A DNA stretch of 64,000 nucleotides. It comes from Lactifluus volemus. Its lineage: Eukaryota; Basidiomycota; Agaricomycetes; Russulales; Russulaceae. Location of the stretch: NCBI GenBank assembly GCA_022376515.1, contig WTXI01000003.1, forward strand, positions 1,612,001-1,676,000. Reading direction: 5' to 3'. The translations under genes were made by a program, and so were the position numbers. Shown here piece after piece: positions 24,479 to 36,987 of this stretch. The notes under the pieces are model-generated. The model was not told the DNA's origin, searched no databases, and was given only the letters and a program-made list of their open reading frames with translations. Position 1 is the stretch's first letter; every line of letters begins with the position of its first letter.

Positions 24479-24843
24479 TGGCGAGGTGAGCGCCCTGGAG
24501 TTGTTGATGAAGCACTTTATAGACAAGGTGTAGGGTGTGTAGAGATAAGGAAGGGACTGGGCAACGAAGTTCAGTTAGACACCATGATTCCCGCCACTGA
24601 GGTTGTCAGAGGGATGGTATCCCTAAAGGAATTCCACAGGTCTAACAGACACACACTGCGTAGATCTGTTGCGAGGCCAATTGCCTGTGTCCGGTGACTG
24701 GACGAATCAAGAGCATGATCCAGGAATGACCTACGAGTAACTACGTAACTGAAATTGAAGCGCTCGGAGTTACATAAGCCGTTTGTGGAGCTGTTCCATT
24801 CTAACTTACAACCTGAGGAAATACCACAATATTGAGATACAGA

Positions 24844-25290
24844 TTCAAAAGAGAACGGTTTCTCCAAGTGCAGGAACAAGGACTCATCTGCCTCCACTCC
24901 AGGTCACACACTCCCTCAGAAGCTCTGGAGGTTCGAGTACTGGTTCTGCAGTCAGGACCAAGGTTCTAAATCCACGATTAGTATGGAAGTGCAAATAATG
25001 GTGTGAGGACGGTGTGCTCACCCCAATGTATGGCAAGGGCTTCTTTGACCCTTACGTCCTTGAAAACTCGCACAGCATCCACAGGGGAACAAGTATGGAT
25101 TTCATGCGTGTATGACTGTAAACCGTGTTCGTACCAATGGGCAATATGGCTTTCCAGAGTTGAGACGGGACGTTGTCGGCGAGGAACGAAAGTACTTCAT
25201 CGATACATATTGGCCGAAGAGATTGGAAACTGCAGGGAACACAGTGAACTATGTGTCCATTTGCGAGCCGAGGCATTGATATTAGTAGGG
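24844..25290 (-). pseudogene. NAPE-PLD-like gene, 3' fragment b
   Basis: Last exon (VLEPPE region, about 24844-24965), the penultimate exon (FKDVRVKEALAIHWG-like, about 25030-25080) and part of the exon before it, with deletions. No catalytic exon is present. Confidence 0.6.
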
Positions 25291-25600
25291 TAAATTCTGA
25301 AATGAGATGCAAATTTGCGACTAGATATGCCGACACTGTCGACATGGACCTTGCTTGTACAGAGGGGAACATCTGTATTAAAAAAATTCAGGACACGCGA
25401 CAACACAAGGGACAACGTGCAGTCACCTGACTGAACGAATTAGTTGCGCCACCAACCTCGATTGGAACCAATTTCAAATATCGGAGTGATCCGATCCAAT
25501 CACATACCAGAAGGCACACCAGTAGCAAAGCTGGATTTTGCAAGGCATGGTCGAAGTACGACCGCACGAATACGTTGCAAGCAAGGTAATAAAGAATCGA
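25291..25600. other. Junction sequence, no gene recognised
   Basis: Sequence found only in this module, between NAPE-PLD fragment b and B block 5. No frame with recognisable features. Confidence 0.35.
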
Positions 25601-27536
25601 AGGGGAACCGGTCGATGGGCTTAGATATTCGGGTGAAATTGTCAATGCCTATGCCATCCGGGATCCGACAGCGCGCAATGAGCAATGCTATCAAGGTGCG
25701 ATGCTTGAGCGGCGCCCAACTATGTGGTAAATTTGATGTTCTGCCAGTGTCGACTGCCGCACAGTGTCATACTGAGCACGGCTCGCATCCTAATCTTCTA
25801 CAAACGCCATCACAAAACACAGTACACCTTCTATCCATCTTTAGAATTGTACGAGAACACACTTACATACACTCCGATCTTTTTGGCGCCCCCGTTTGTA
25901 CTCCAAACAAACTCGCGTTTATGAAGGTGCTAGAAGAAAGAAAAAAAAAACCCCGTCAGAATGGTCCTTGTCCGCATTACTAGGGAACAGACCATATTCC
26001 AACCTGAGAAGCACCACCCGACCCAGGATCAGCTAGGCGAGCGATGGAAGGGAAATTTGACTAGACCAACCTCATATGGTCTCGGAGACAAAGCGATAGA
26101 CGTCATGAAGAACATAGCCAACCCGCCGGAAAGCTTCGTAATCGCAATTCCAAAAGCTATCCAGCTTTAAAGAAGGAAAGCCGTCCTTCATGCCTACTGA
26201 CTCAAGAGGCAGAAAAATCCAGGGAATGAAGGAGCGATGGTATAAAGTAGAGGAGCCCATGCATAATGCACTGTATGCTAGCACTTGCCTGGAGGATGGG
26301 AATCAGAGTATCATGTCTGCCAAACAACGAGAACTACTATGTGGTTGGAGGTGACTGTGAGTGCTCTCCAGTCTAGCAAGGTTCCCAGGAGATGGTGGTT
26401 GACTGAGAACCGACTCTGGGTCGGAAGCATGTGATGACAACAGGAACAATTGTCCACAGTACGTCACAATTGTCATGGGATAGCTAATATTGCATGTTGG
26501 AGGCGCAGAACTCACTCGTGGGACAGCTCTGATAGTGGCCTTCTTGGGAGTTTCCCTCATATGTGTTGAACTTCGAAGATAAATGCCTTGAATGAGGTGT
26601 GAGCTAAATTACTGTTGTCCTACGATCGTTGGACAGGTCAGGGGCCTCGAGAACCAACGCCACCACCGGCAGTACTACGAGAGAAGCAACGATTATTTGC
26701 CTTACAAATTTGAGCGAGCGGAAGTCACGCACCATATTGAGCTTGCACCCTTGAAAATCATCTTGGAAGAGTATTTTGGTCAATTGGTACCAAAAACCCG
26801 TTGGTTACCGAGTACGACATCGGTAAACCAAAAAGGGTCGTTGAGTCTGATCGAACAAATTGGAAATCAGGGGAGAAAAGCGTGGGAAAAGTCCAGAAAT
26901 CATACTCAGGCTCGAGGTAGAGTATGTCCAACCGTTCGGTCAACTTTCACCCTTTGCGGAGGCATTTAATACAACCGATCGCGAAGTGATAAACTTGTGA
27001 TCCGTGATACCATGATGCGTAAGGATTGCCCGAGGGTCTCGGGTGCAAAAGAAGTCAGTTACGGTTGTAACAGAGCAACAGCGCTTCCGCGCACTCCAAA
27101 TGAGCAAACAAGGCTGCGGTCTACACTGCCAACTTCCAGGGGACTTTATTTTATTTCATTTTCGAAGGCCACAAAGGTCGTTGTCGTGTCTTGTTTACAA
27201 CACGCGGCTACTTGTGACAAATCGGTCCTTGAGGCGTCTGGGAAGAAACGTACTCGAACACAACCAGTCGCGAAGCACGTTGTTGTGGCGACCTTGGAAG
27301 AAAGTGCCCGGGCTACCTAACTAATAGAAGCAATGCTATGCCTAGGGAATTTATGACCAAATGGAGGTTACTTGACGGATAGACGCCATCATCCGCTGTC
27401 ATCATGTCGTAGATCTCCGGGGAAATATGTGATGAATGTAGTTTTTCGTCATTCGAAAATGCGCTCGTATAAGATACGGATAACTGCATACACGTATACT
27501 GTCAATAACGTACAGTCGAAAGGGATGTTGATCATG
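25601..27536. repeat. B block 5
   Basis: As in B block 3 but with internal deletions (for example around 26470-26500 and 26900). GAGATAAATGCCTTGAATGAG and TCGCGAAGCACGTTGTTGTGG are retained. Confidence 0.6.
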
Positions 27537-28967
27537 TCACAGGTCCTGCCTGCTCGTCTTCTTCATCCAACTTTCAGTATCCGAGTCGTTCGAGCTATCT
27601 TCAGAAAATTGCGAAGTTGGAGTGAACACTATTGGTGTCGGATAAGAGCGGGACTCGCCGCCAGGACGAGATAAAATGTCTGCGGCGCTCATTTGCATCG
27701 TGATGACGACAACGATAGCCGTTGGATAGATCCCCTGGTAGCCGGGATCAGTTCCTAGTCTAACAAATGCGGGACATAAGGCCATCTTACCACGAGTTGG
27801 ACTAAACTTTTATCGAGGAGAATTACCCAATCCATGCCGCATGCCGCTATCGTGATATAAGCTACCTACCAGCGAACGACAGTCAGTCCATTAAGCAAAA
27901 GTAACTGATCTGGATGTACCCAAATGCAGAGATAAATCGCGCCAGACTCGACCAAGAAAGCGAGCGTTTTCTCCGCTTTGTTCTTAGCGTTTTCCTTATC
28001 CAAAACAGAACGCAGGAAGCGTCTGTATTGCCTTTAAAAGAGGTGGCATCATCATGCGGCGCTTATCAAGTCACGATAGTATCAAATGCAACATACCATG
28101 CTCGAATGAACATCAAGGACGTGGCCCAGAGATTTGTACCAACTGTGAGGCCCCAGATGGCCACCCCGAAGGCCTGGCCCAGTTTCGCATCGCGCACCAA
28201 GTTGGTTATGTGGCTATTGTACACATATATTGCGCTAACGATGGTAGACACTGTCGAAAAACAAGTGTCAGCCACAAAGCCACCACCCAGTGATCTGATA
28301 GCGTGCTCACCAAGCGTACACACGAGGAACAAGGATGGAAGAATGAACAATACGACCCTGCGATCCCACAGTACCCAGGCTCGCCACAGGACGATGCCAT
28401 CACTTAGGATGTACTTGTGTGCTGAGAGATTAATACCTGGTCCCAAGTTAGTTAAGCAGTCAAGGAGTGGCGCACGTTGATCATTGGTAAGTACGCGATA
28501 GCCATCGCTTCTGGGAGCATGACGGTCAACTTGCCGATTCTCAACGATCGGATGGCAATGGCGAAGAAGAGAGTCAAATGAATCGCAGAGACTGAGTACA
28601 TGACCACGGACACGGCCAACATGGCGTTTCTCATGCGATTGGACCGACCATTGCGCCTTTTAAAAAAGCGCCCGGCGCGGAGGTGAGAAATGGGACGCTG
28701 CACGTTGGATGGTGTGGTAACTTACAGCATGATAAAGGTCGAAAAGGCAAAAAGAGCAGTGTAGAGGCCTAATCATCTCTTTGTCTCAGCATCGACGAAA
28801 TGAAGGGAGGGTCGAAGAAATTCACCAAAGAAGAAAATCTCGAGCATGGCAGGAAAGAGTAGGTGCCTGACGAGGGGCTCCGGACTCGTAGCCATCATCA
28901 CTTGGGCATTACTGCCCAGGGCCCGGGAAATGGTGTGCGGTTGAAAAGGTGAGGGAGAATGGTTCAT
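27537..28967 (-). CDS. Seven-span membrane protein, copy 5
   Basis: All eight exons are open on inspection: MNHSPSPFQPHT..EIFFFG at the start, SNRMRNAMLAVSVVMYSV, AIAYLPMIN, YILSDGIVLWRAWVLW, VSTIVSAIYVYN, QYRRFLRSVLDKE, VAYITIAACGMDWV, and the last exon ending KKTSRQDL. The tail (SEDSSNDSDTESW) is more changed than in other copies. The upstream dyad motif is disrupted here by inserted bases (AGGGATGGTACAGTACGG). Function unknown. Confidence 0.7.
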
Positions 28968-29343
28968 GGGCGAGGGTGCCAGTGAGCGCCCTGGAGTTGT
29001 TGATGAAGCATTTTTAAAGACGGGGTGTAGCGTGTAGTAGAGATAAGGAAGGGGGTGGGGCATTGAAATTCAGTTAGACATTTCCCGCCACCGAGGTTGT
29101 CAGAGGGATGGTACAGTACGGTATCCAGGAGTGACCCTACGGGTAACTACAGTAAGTGAAATCAATTGGAAGCGCTCGGAGGTTACATAAGCCGTTTGTG
29201 AAGCTATTCATTGGAGCATGTACTGTATCCAGCTCCTTTATTGAAGTTCTACAACCTGCCAATACATGATCGGCAGGTTCGTGTTACTAACGACCGGTGT
29301 GTGGAAGAGGAAGTACCACAATATTGAGGTACGGGCGCACGAC

Positions 29344-29402
29344 TCAAAAGAGAATGGTTCCTGCAAGTGCAGGAACAAGGAACTCATCTGCCTCCACAGG
29401 CT
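29344..29402 (-). pseudogene. NAPE-PLD-like gene, 3' fragment c
   Basis: Only the last 60 bp of the final exon remain before a sharp junction into B block 6 at the sequence CTCCCAGATGGCGAGAAC. Confidence 0.55.
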
Positions 29403-30716
29403 CCCAGATGGCGAGAACTACTACGTGGTTGGTGCCAGGTGGCTCTCCAGTCTAGCAAGATTTCCAGGAGATGATGGCTGACAGAGAACCGAGCTCTGGG
29501 TCGGAAGCATGTGATGACAACAGGAGAAATTGTCGGCCGTACTGTACTTTAGTCACAATTTGTAGTCACCTGTCATGATGTCTACAATTGCATCTTGGAG
29601 GCGCAGAAGCTGCAGAACTCGCTCGTGGGCACATTTGGCTTCATCGGAGTTTCCCTCGACAATGCCCGAATGTGTTGAACTTCGAAGTTAAATCCAGAGA
29701 AATGAGGGTTCCCGGGCATTCGCATCTGCACGCTGCTTGAGGAGAAGTTGAGCGAATTCCACACGTCCTTCGTTAGACGCCCGATGCAATGGAGTCCGCT
29801 AAGTTGCTGTTGTCTTACGATCGTTCGGCGGGTCATGGGGCCTCGAGAACCAGCGTCACCACTGGCAGTACGACAGACGAAACGATTGCGTGCCTTACAG
29901 ATTTGAGCAAGCGGAAGTCACGCATCATATCGAGCTTGCGCCCGTGAAGATCGTGGGATCGTGACCGCAGGCTCCTGGAAGAGTATTTTGGTCAATTGGC
30001 GCCAAAACCCGTCGGTAGTAAGTTACCGAGTACAGGACCAAAGATGGTCGTTGAGTCCTGATCGAACAACAAACAAGACTCCCACGATGACAAATTGGAA
30101 ATCAGGGGAGCATTCATACCGGAGGCAGTGATATTGATGTAAAATTGACTTGAGCACTGTATCCAATCGTTCGGTCAACTTTCGCCCTTTGCGGAGGCAT
30201 TTGATACAACAGGATTGTTTAACTTGTGATCCACAATGCGATGATACCTAAGCTTCACCCGAGCTCGGGTGCAAAAGAAGTGGGTGATGGTTGTAACAGA
30301 GCAGCAGCGCTTCCGCGCACTCCAAACGAGCAAACAAGGTTGCGGTCTGCACTGCCAACTTCCAGGGTGGGACTTTTTATTTTCGAAGGCCCCAAAAGTC
30401 ATTGTCGTGTCGTGTTTACAACACGTGCCCACTTGCGACAAATCGGTCCCTGAGGCGTTTGGGAAAAAAAGTACTCGAACATGTCGCGAAGCATGTTGTT
30501 GCGGGGACCTTGGAAGGATGTAACACCTAACTGATATAAGCAATGCTATGCCTAGGGAATATATGACCATCGTCCGTAGTCATCGTGTCCTAGATCTAGG
30601 GAAATATATGTCATGAATGTAGCATTCGTCATTCGAAATCGCGTTCGTATGAGATATGGATAACTGCATACACGTATGCTGTCAGTAAAGTACAGTGAAA
30701 AAGGAACTTGATTATG
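29403..30716. repeat. B block 6 (partial)
   Basis: It begins inside the block at GATGGCGAGAACTACTACG, so the lower-coordinate half is missing. It carries an extra stretch at about 29700-29790 absent from other copies. It leads into membrane-protein copy 6. Confidence 0.6.
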
Positions 30717-32148
30717 TCACAGGTCCTGCCTGGACGTCGTCTTCCTCCCATTTTCAGTATCCGAGTAGTTCGAGCCAGCTTCAGAAATTGGCGAAGTTGG
30801 AGTCCGGGGCATGAACACTATAGGTGTAGAATAGGGGCAGGACTCGCCGCCAGGACGAGATAAAATGTCTGCGGCGCTCAGTCGCATCGTGATGACGACA
30901 ACGATAGCCGTTGGATAGATCCCCTGGTAGCAGAGATCAGTCCCTAGTCCAATAAATGCGGGACAGAAGGTGTTTACCACGAGTTGGATTAAACTTGAAT
31001 CGAGAACAGCTACCCAACTTATGCGGCATCCCAGTATTGTGAGATAAGTCACCTACCAGCGAACGACGGTCAGTCCATTCACAAAGCAAAAGTAACTGAT
31101 CGGGATGTACCAAAATACAAAGATAAATCGCGCCAGACTCGACCAAGAAAGCGAGCGTTTTCTCCGCTTTGCTCTTAGCGTTTTCCTTATCAAAAACAGA
31201 ACGCAGGAAGCGTCTGTGTTGCCTTTGAAAGTGGTGGCATCATCATGTAGCACTTATCAAGTCACGATAGTATCGAATGCAACATACCATGCTCGAATGA
31301 ACATGAAGGACGTGGCCCAGAGATTCGTACCAAGTGTGAGGCCCCAGATGGCCAACCCGAAGGCACTGCCCGTATTCGCATGGCGCATCGAGTGAGTTAT
31401 GAAGCCATCGGTCACAAATACTACGTCAACGATGGTAAACACTGTCGAAAAACAAGTGTCATCCGGAAGAGCCATCACCCAGTGATCTGATAGCGTGCCT
31501 ACCAAGCGTACAAACGAGGAACAAGAACGGAAGAATGAATAATACGATCCTGCGATCCCACAGTACCCAGGCTCGCCACAGGACGATACCATCGCTTAGG
31601 ATCAACTTGTGTGCTGAGCGATCAACACCTGGTCCAGAGTTTAGGCAGTCAAGGAGTGGCGCACGTTGATCGATGGTAGGTACGCGACAGCCAATACTTC
31701 TGGGAGCGTGGAGGTGAACTTGCCGATTCTCAACGATCGGATTGCAGTGGTGAAGTTGAGAATCCAGTGAACCGCAGAGGTTGCGTACATGACCACGGAC
31801 ACGGCCAACATGGCGTATCTCGTGCGATTAGACAGACTTTTGCGTCTGTTAAAAAGCGCTCGGCGCGTATGTGAGAAATGGGACGCTTCATGTTGGATGG
31901 TATGGTAACGTACAGCGTGAAAAAGGTCGAAAAGGCAAACAGAGCAGTGTAGAGACCTAATCATCTCTTTGTCTCAGCAACGACGAAATGAAGGAGGGCC
32001 GAAGAAATTCACCAAAGAAGAAAGTCTCGATCATGGCAGGAACGAACAGTAGCATGAGGCGATCCCGACTCGTAGCCTTGATGACTATATCATTGCTCGG
32101 GGCCCGGGAAATGACGTGCGGTCGAAAAGATGAGGGAGAATAGTTCAT
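30717..32148 (-). CDS. Seven-span membrane protein, copy 6
   Basis: Eight open exons: MNYSPSSFRPHV..ETFFFG, LYTALFAFSTFFTL, exon 3 with SVVMYATSAVHW and YLPSIN, an exon beginning LILSDGIVLWRAWVLW, then VFTIVDVVFVTDGF..MFIRAW, QHRRFLRSVFDKE, VTYLTILGCRISWV and GIYPTAIVVV..TSRQDL. It is closest to copy 7 in exon 5. The dyad AGGGATGGTATCCCT lies 126 bp upstream. The gene is followed by B block 6. Confidence 0.72.
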
Positions 32149-32479
32149 GGGTGAGGGTGAGGGCCATGGAGTTGTTGGTGAAGCACATTTATAGACGAGG
32201 TGTAGCGTGTAGTAGACGTAAGGAAGGGACTGGGGCAATGAACTTCAGTTAGACATCGTGATGAGGTTGTCAGAGGGATGGTATCCCTAAAATCATTCCG
32301 AAAGTCCGACAGACATACATTGCTAGATCATGTTGCGAGGCCAATTACCTGTGTCCGGACGAGTAACTACAGTAACTGAAATCAATTTAAAGCTACTTGG
32401 AGGTTACATAAGCTATTTGTGGAGTTATTCATACTACAATCTGAGGAAGTACCACAATATTGAGGTAAGAGCACACGAT

Positions 32480-34245
32480 TCAAAAGAGGACGGTTTCTCC
32501 GAGTGCAGGAACAAGGAAATCATCTGCCTCCACTCCAGATCTTACACTCTCTTCTCTCAGAAGCTCTGGAGGTTCGAGTACCGGCTCTGCGGTCAGGACC
32601 CAGATTCTAAATCCGTGCTTAGCAGGGAAGTGCATAGAAATGGCGTGAGGATGGTGTGCTCTGTCGGAAAAATCACAAAACACCAATGTGGGCCGATATA
32701 AGCATATCTCCGGGGATAAGCCGGTCAGCTGAAGGGGTACTCTATCAGCTGCGACGATGTTTAATAACTGTGATCAGTTGAAGAGTAAAATGAGACTATC
32801 ATATCAGCAGGATCAGTGGTTATCCAACTTATCAAACTAATCAGTGGTTATCTGCGTGACCAAGCTAGCAAGGTATGCAGCACCGGCGTATGCTTGGCCA
32901 GCTGTTGTCCATTATAATTCTTTGCCACTCTTATATCACGGTACTAGTAACAATACTTGCATTGACACTATCTAATACATGCATGCTAACAGAAGGGAGT
33001 GCAAAGAGAAGAATGCTAGTTGGCAGAGGTCTTTGGTGAAACAACTGATGAGGGAGTGGCGAGAGAACGAGTTGCGGGAACATACTTGGATTCTCAGTGT
33101 GATGTGCTCCCACCGGCCAGGTGGATGAGGTGTCCTGTGATATGCGAGACAAGGAGCTGGTCCAAGTAACAGGTTTTGCAGTCAAGTCGAGCACCTCTTT
33201 GCATGAGCCTCACCTCGCATTCAACTGTGAAACTGTATGCAGGAAAAAATCGAGAGGGGAGTAAGAAATGAGCACAGGGAAACATGTTTTTGTAAAACAA
33301 ACGCACCTGGGTAGATGTAGAGCAAGGAGCCCAGAGAGTGAGATGGGACGACGGCAACTCATTACAGAAATTGCTCACTCTTTTAAGGTTTTTTCTTTTC
33401 AGGGGGCCGCTCATTGAATTGTGTTATACCATTGGAATCCGAGTAGTTGGCTAGGTTCCAAATGCCGCTCCGACATGTGGAGTGCACTGGCACCGGAACA
33501 TACCCACATTGTTTAGCGAGGTTCACATGATGAAAATTCTTGTGTTGCGGACTCTGAATTGTGACACTCTTGAATCCATAGATGACAGGTCAGACATCAA
33601 ATTGGTCGATGAGATGTGAAAACAGGAGGATGGGGAGCGGCGGTGTCAATTGAAATTGAGGTCAGCGGTGACAGTGAGCAATGGGAACGGCAATCTGGCG
33701 ATTCCACTAAACACTAGAACGAAACAGGTAAACTGTGTCCAGCTTGGGCTGAGATACTGTATGTGAGGCAGTGCTGCAGCAGCATTGCAGGGCAATGAGC
33801 AGATTACAAGGCCACCCTCGGCAAACCAAAATTGGCATAGATCAATAACAGTACTAATAAGTGATTTTAGAGATTAGCGTGGGTTACATGACCTGATATG
33901 TTTGCTCGCAGAGACTGATCAGCGCTTATAAGTCCATCAGTTGCCGCAAGAACTGATATGCTAATTGGCGTTTTTCCGACATCACCCCCAATGCATGGCA
34001 AGAGCCTTTTGGCCCTTACGTCCTTGAAAACTCGCACAGCGTCCAGAGGAGAGCAAGTATGAATTTCGTGCGTGTACGACTGTAAACTGTGATCCGTATC
34101 CAATAGGCAATATTGCTTGCCAGAAGTTTAGACGTGACGTCATCGGCGAGGAAAGAAAGTACTTCATCGAGGCATGTTGGCCGAAAGATATTGGAAACGG
34201 CAAGGAACTATGTGGGCACTTGCGAGCCGAGGCATCGATAGGGTA
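32480..34245 (-). pseudogene. NAPE-PLD-like gene, 3' fragment d, split by a transposon
   Basis: The final exon (32480-32610) is open and reads [15 protein letters not shown] to VPALGETVLF. The penultimate exon resumes at 33984 (..KALAMHWG). A 1320-bp element sits in the intron between them, at the donor (GTGA/GC..). Further upstream exons are replaced by B-type sequence at about 34245, so the catalytic part is lost. Confidence 0.7.
32662..33981. mobile_element. 1320-bp DNA transposon with TGTCGGAAAAA ends
   Basis: Terminal inverted repeats TGTCGGAAAAA are followed by related sequences (left ATCACAAAACACC, right ACGCCAATTAGC). Subterminal copies of a CTGATCAGT-like motif occur at both sides (for example about 32772, 32812, 32841 and 33916). 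Sister modules read GTGCTCACCCCC without interruption; here it is GTGCTC, element, TCACCCCC, so the duplication is TC or the ends are one base off. Two short minus-strand frames inside (33194-32931 and 33414-33094) are unrecognised. It has no transposase, so it is non-autonomous. Confidence 0.75.
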
Positions 34246-34439
34246 TGTAATGAAATGAGATGCGACTTTGCGATAAAGAACCGAAGGGGAACCAGTCGAT
34301 CGGCTCAGATATTCGGGCGAAATTGTCAACGCCAATGTTATGCCATCCGGTCGAGTCGGAAATCGAGCTCCGACCCGGAGTCCGGGGTTGGAAAACGAGT
34401 GACGAAACGCGAGATCACGCGAGAACAAAAGCGAGCGGG

Positions 34440-34850
34440 AGGGGACGCGCACGACAAAATAAAAGACCGCGAGGGCGCGTTCATTCTTTTTTTTTTGTTT
34501 TCCCGGTCTTTTTGTTCATAATTTTATGTAGTCTACGTTTGTATTGGCTATCTAGAAACGTTCTTAGCCCAAGTCGGCCGCTCGATCTTGGCGTGCACGA
34601 TGAGGTGGTGCCATGTGCTCTGTGAGACTACGTACATTAAAATAGGAGTTCTGGTGCGAAAGATGAAGGTGGTATCGTAATGAACGGCTGTGGGTGGCCG
34701 CCCCCAACGGGGAGCAGTCGTTATCCACGCCGGCGGGCCCTCAGGGTGCCGCGGACGTTGGCAATCCCGTCTCAGGGCCCCTACTCGTGCTGCACGCCGT
34801 TCTCGGCTGTCAGCCTTCCTTCTTCCCAATTTGAGATTCCCCAGCCTGAG
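34440..34850. repeat. Dispersed repeat, copy 2
   Basis: Partner of 3395-3790. It is preceded by TCGAGTCGGAAATCGAGCT (34354-34372), which also precedes the CACTA element at 60.65 kb. The T-run is 10 bases here. No coding signal. Confidence 0.6.
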
Positions 34851-36987
34851 CACCGGGATCCGACGGACGCGCAATGAGTGATGCTATCAAGGTGCGATGC
34901 TTGGGTAGTGTCCAACTATGTGGTCCATTTGATGTTGACGTTCATTCCCCTGGCACCTATTAGTAACCCGCAGATCATCTTGGTTCTGCCAGCCGCACAG
35001 TGTCATCGTCGCCCCATACTGAGTACGGCTCGTATCCTAATCTTCTAAGTTACAACCGTCATCACAAAAGTTGACAAAACACGGCATCCACCTTTAGGAC
35101 TGTACGAGAACCAACTTATATACACTCCTATCCTTTTTGATGCCCCCGTTTGTACCCCAAACAAACCCGCGTTTATGAAAAGGCTAGATGAAAAAAAGAT
35201 CCCTGTCAGAATGGTCTGCTTTAGGGAACGGACCCATATTCCCTTCACACGATCGCCACTGCCTCGTTACACAGGCCAAGGGAAAGCTATTGTGCTGGAT
35301 GCAACAGCTGAACTCCCTACTCTCTCCCCTAGGAGTTGTAACAGTATTTTTCATGATCTGGAGAGCGACGCGAAGGGATAAAGGTAGCCGACATGGGCTC
35401 GATCCTCGCTCAAGTCTCGGGGCAGCTAGCGAGCACAGTGCACGCTCTGCTCAAGGCACAGGCACTTGCAGCTATCCATACTCCAGGCTGAGATGCACCA
35501 CCCGACCCGGAATGAGCACGAACATATTGGGAAGTCTAGGCGAATTTGACTAACCCAACCTCATATGGTCTGGGAGACAAAGCGATAGACGCCATGAAGA
35601 ACATAGCCAACCCGCCGCAATCTCAACTCCCAGAGCTTATCCAGCTTCAAAGAAGGAATGCCGTTCTTTATTCCCACTGGGTTAAAAGGCAGAAGAACCC
35701 AGTAATGTAGGCGCGATGGCACAAAGGAGAGGAGCCCATGGATAATGTATGCTAGCACTTGCCTTGAGGATGGGAATCAGAGTATCATGTCTTCCAAATG
35801 GCGAGAACGACTGCGTTGTTGGTGCCGTGAGTGCTCTCCAGTCTAGCAAGATTCCCAGGAGGTGATGGCTGACAGAGAACCGACCTCTCGGTCGGAAGCA
35901 TGTGATGACAACAGGAGCAATTGTCAGCGACAGTCCTTTCCGAGTCACAATTATAGTAGTCACCTGTCATGATGGCTAATATCGCATCTTGAAGGCGCAG
36001 ACCTCACTCGTGGCACGGCTCTGATAGTAGGTTTCATGGGAGTTTCGCTCGGCAATGCCCGAATTTGTTGAACTTCGAAGTTATATCTGGAGAAATGGCC
36101 TTGAATGAGGGGTGAGCTAAGTTATTGTTGTCCTACGATCGTTCGGCAGGTCATGGGGCCTCGAGAACCAGCGCCATCACTGGCAGTACGACAGAAGCAA
36201 CGATTGTGTGCCTTACAAATTTGAGCGAGCGGAAGTCACGCACCATATCGAGCTTCAAGTTGCACCCTTGAAAATCGTGTGATCGTGCGCGCATGGCCCC
36301 CCTTAGAAGAGTACCGTATTTTGGTCAATCTGTGCTAAAAACCCGTCGGTACCGAGTACAACATCGGTATGGGTCGCTGAGTCCTAATCGAACAATGAAG
36401 AAGACTTCTACGATGACAAATTGAAAATCAGGGTGAGCATTCTTCAATGTGTGGGCAAAGTCCGAAAATCATATCCGAGGCACTGGCAGTAACATTGACA
36501 GTTCAGTCAACTTTCACCCTTTGCGGAGGCATTTTTTCCGAACTGATCAACTTGTGCCATGCCTAAGCATCACCCGAGGGTCTGCGCACTCCAAATAAGC
36601 AAACAAGACTGGTCTGCACTGTCAACTTCCAGGGAACTTTTTGTATTTCATTTTCGAAGGCCACAAATTGTTGTCGTGTCGTGTTTACAACACGTGCCCA
36701 CTTGCGACAAATCGGTCCCTGAGGCGTCTTGGAAGAAAAGTACTCGAACAAAGCCAGTTGCGAGGCACGTTGTCGCGGGGACCTTGGGAGGAAGTGCCAC
36801 CTAACTGATAGAAGCAATGCTATGCCCAGGGAATATATGACCATCATCCGTAGTCATCATGTCGTAGATCTCCGGACTATGTGATGAATGTAGCTTTCGT
36901 CATTCGAAAACGCGCTCGTATGAGATACGGATAACTGCATACACGTATACCATCAGTGAAGTACAGTGGAAAGGGAACTCGATGGTG
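34851..36987. repeat. B block 7
   Basis: A nearly full block. The TM-like minus-strand fragment IAPVVITCFRPRGRFSVSHH (around 35930-35870) is open here but not extendable. It leads into membrane-protein copy 7. Confidence 0.6.
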
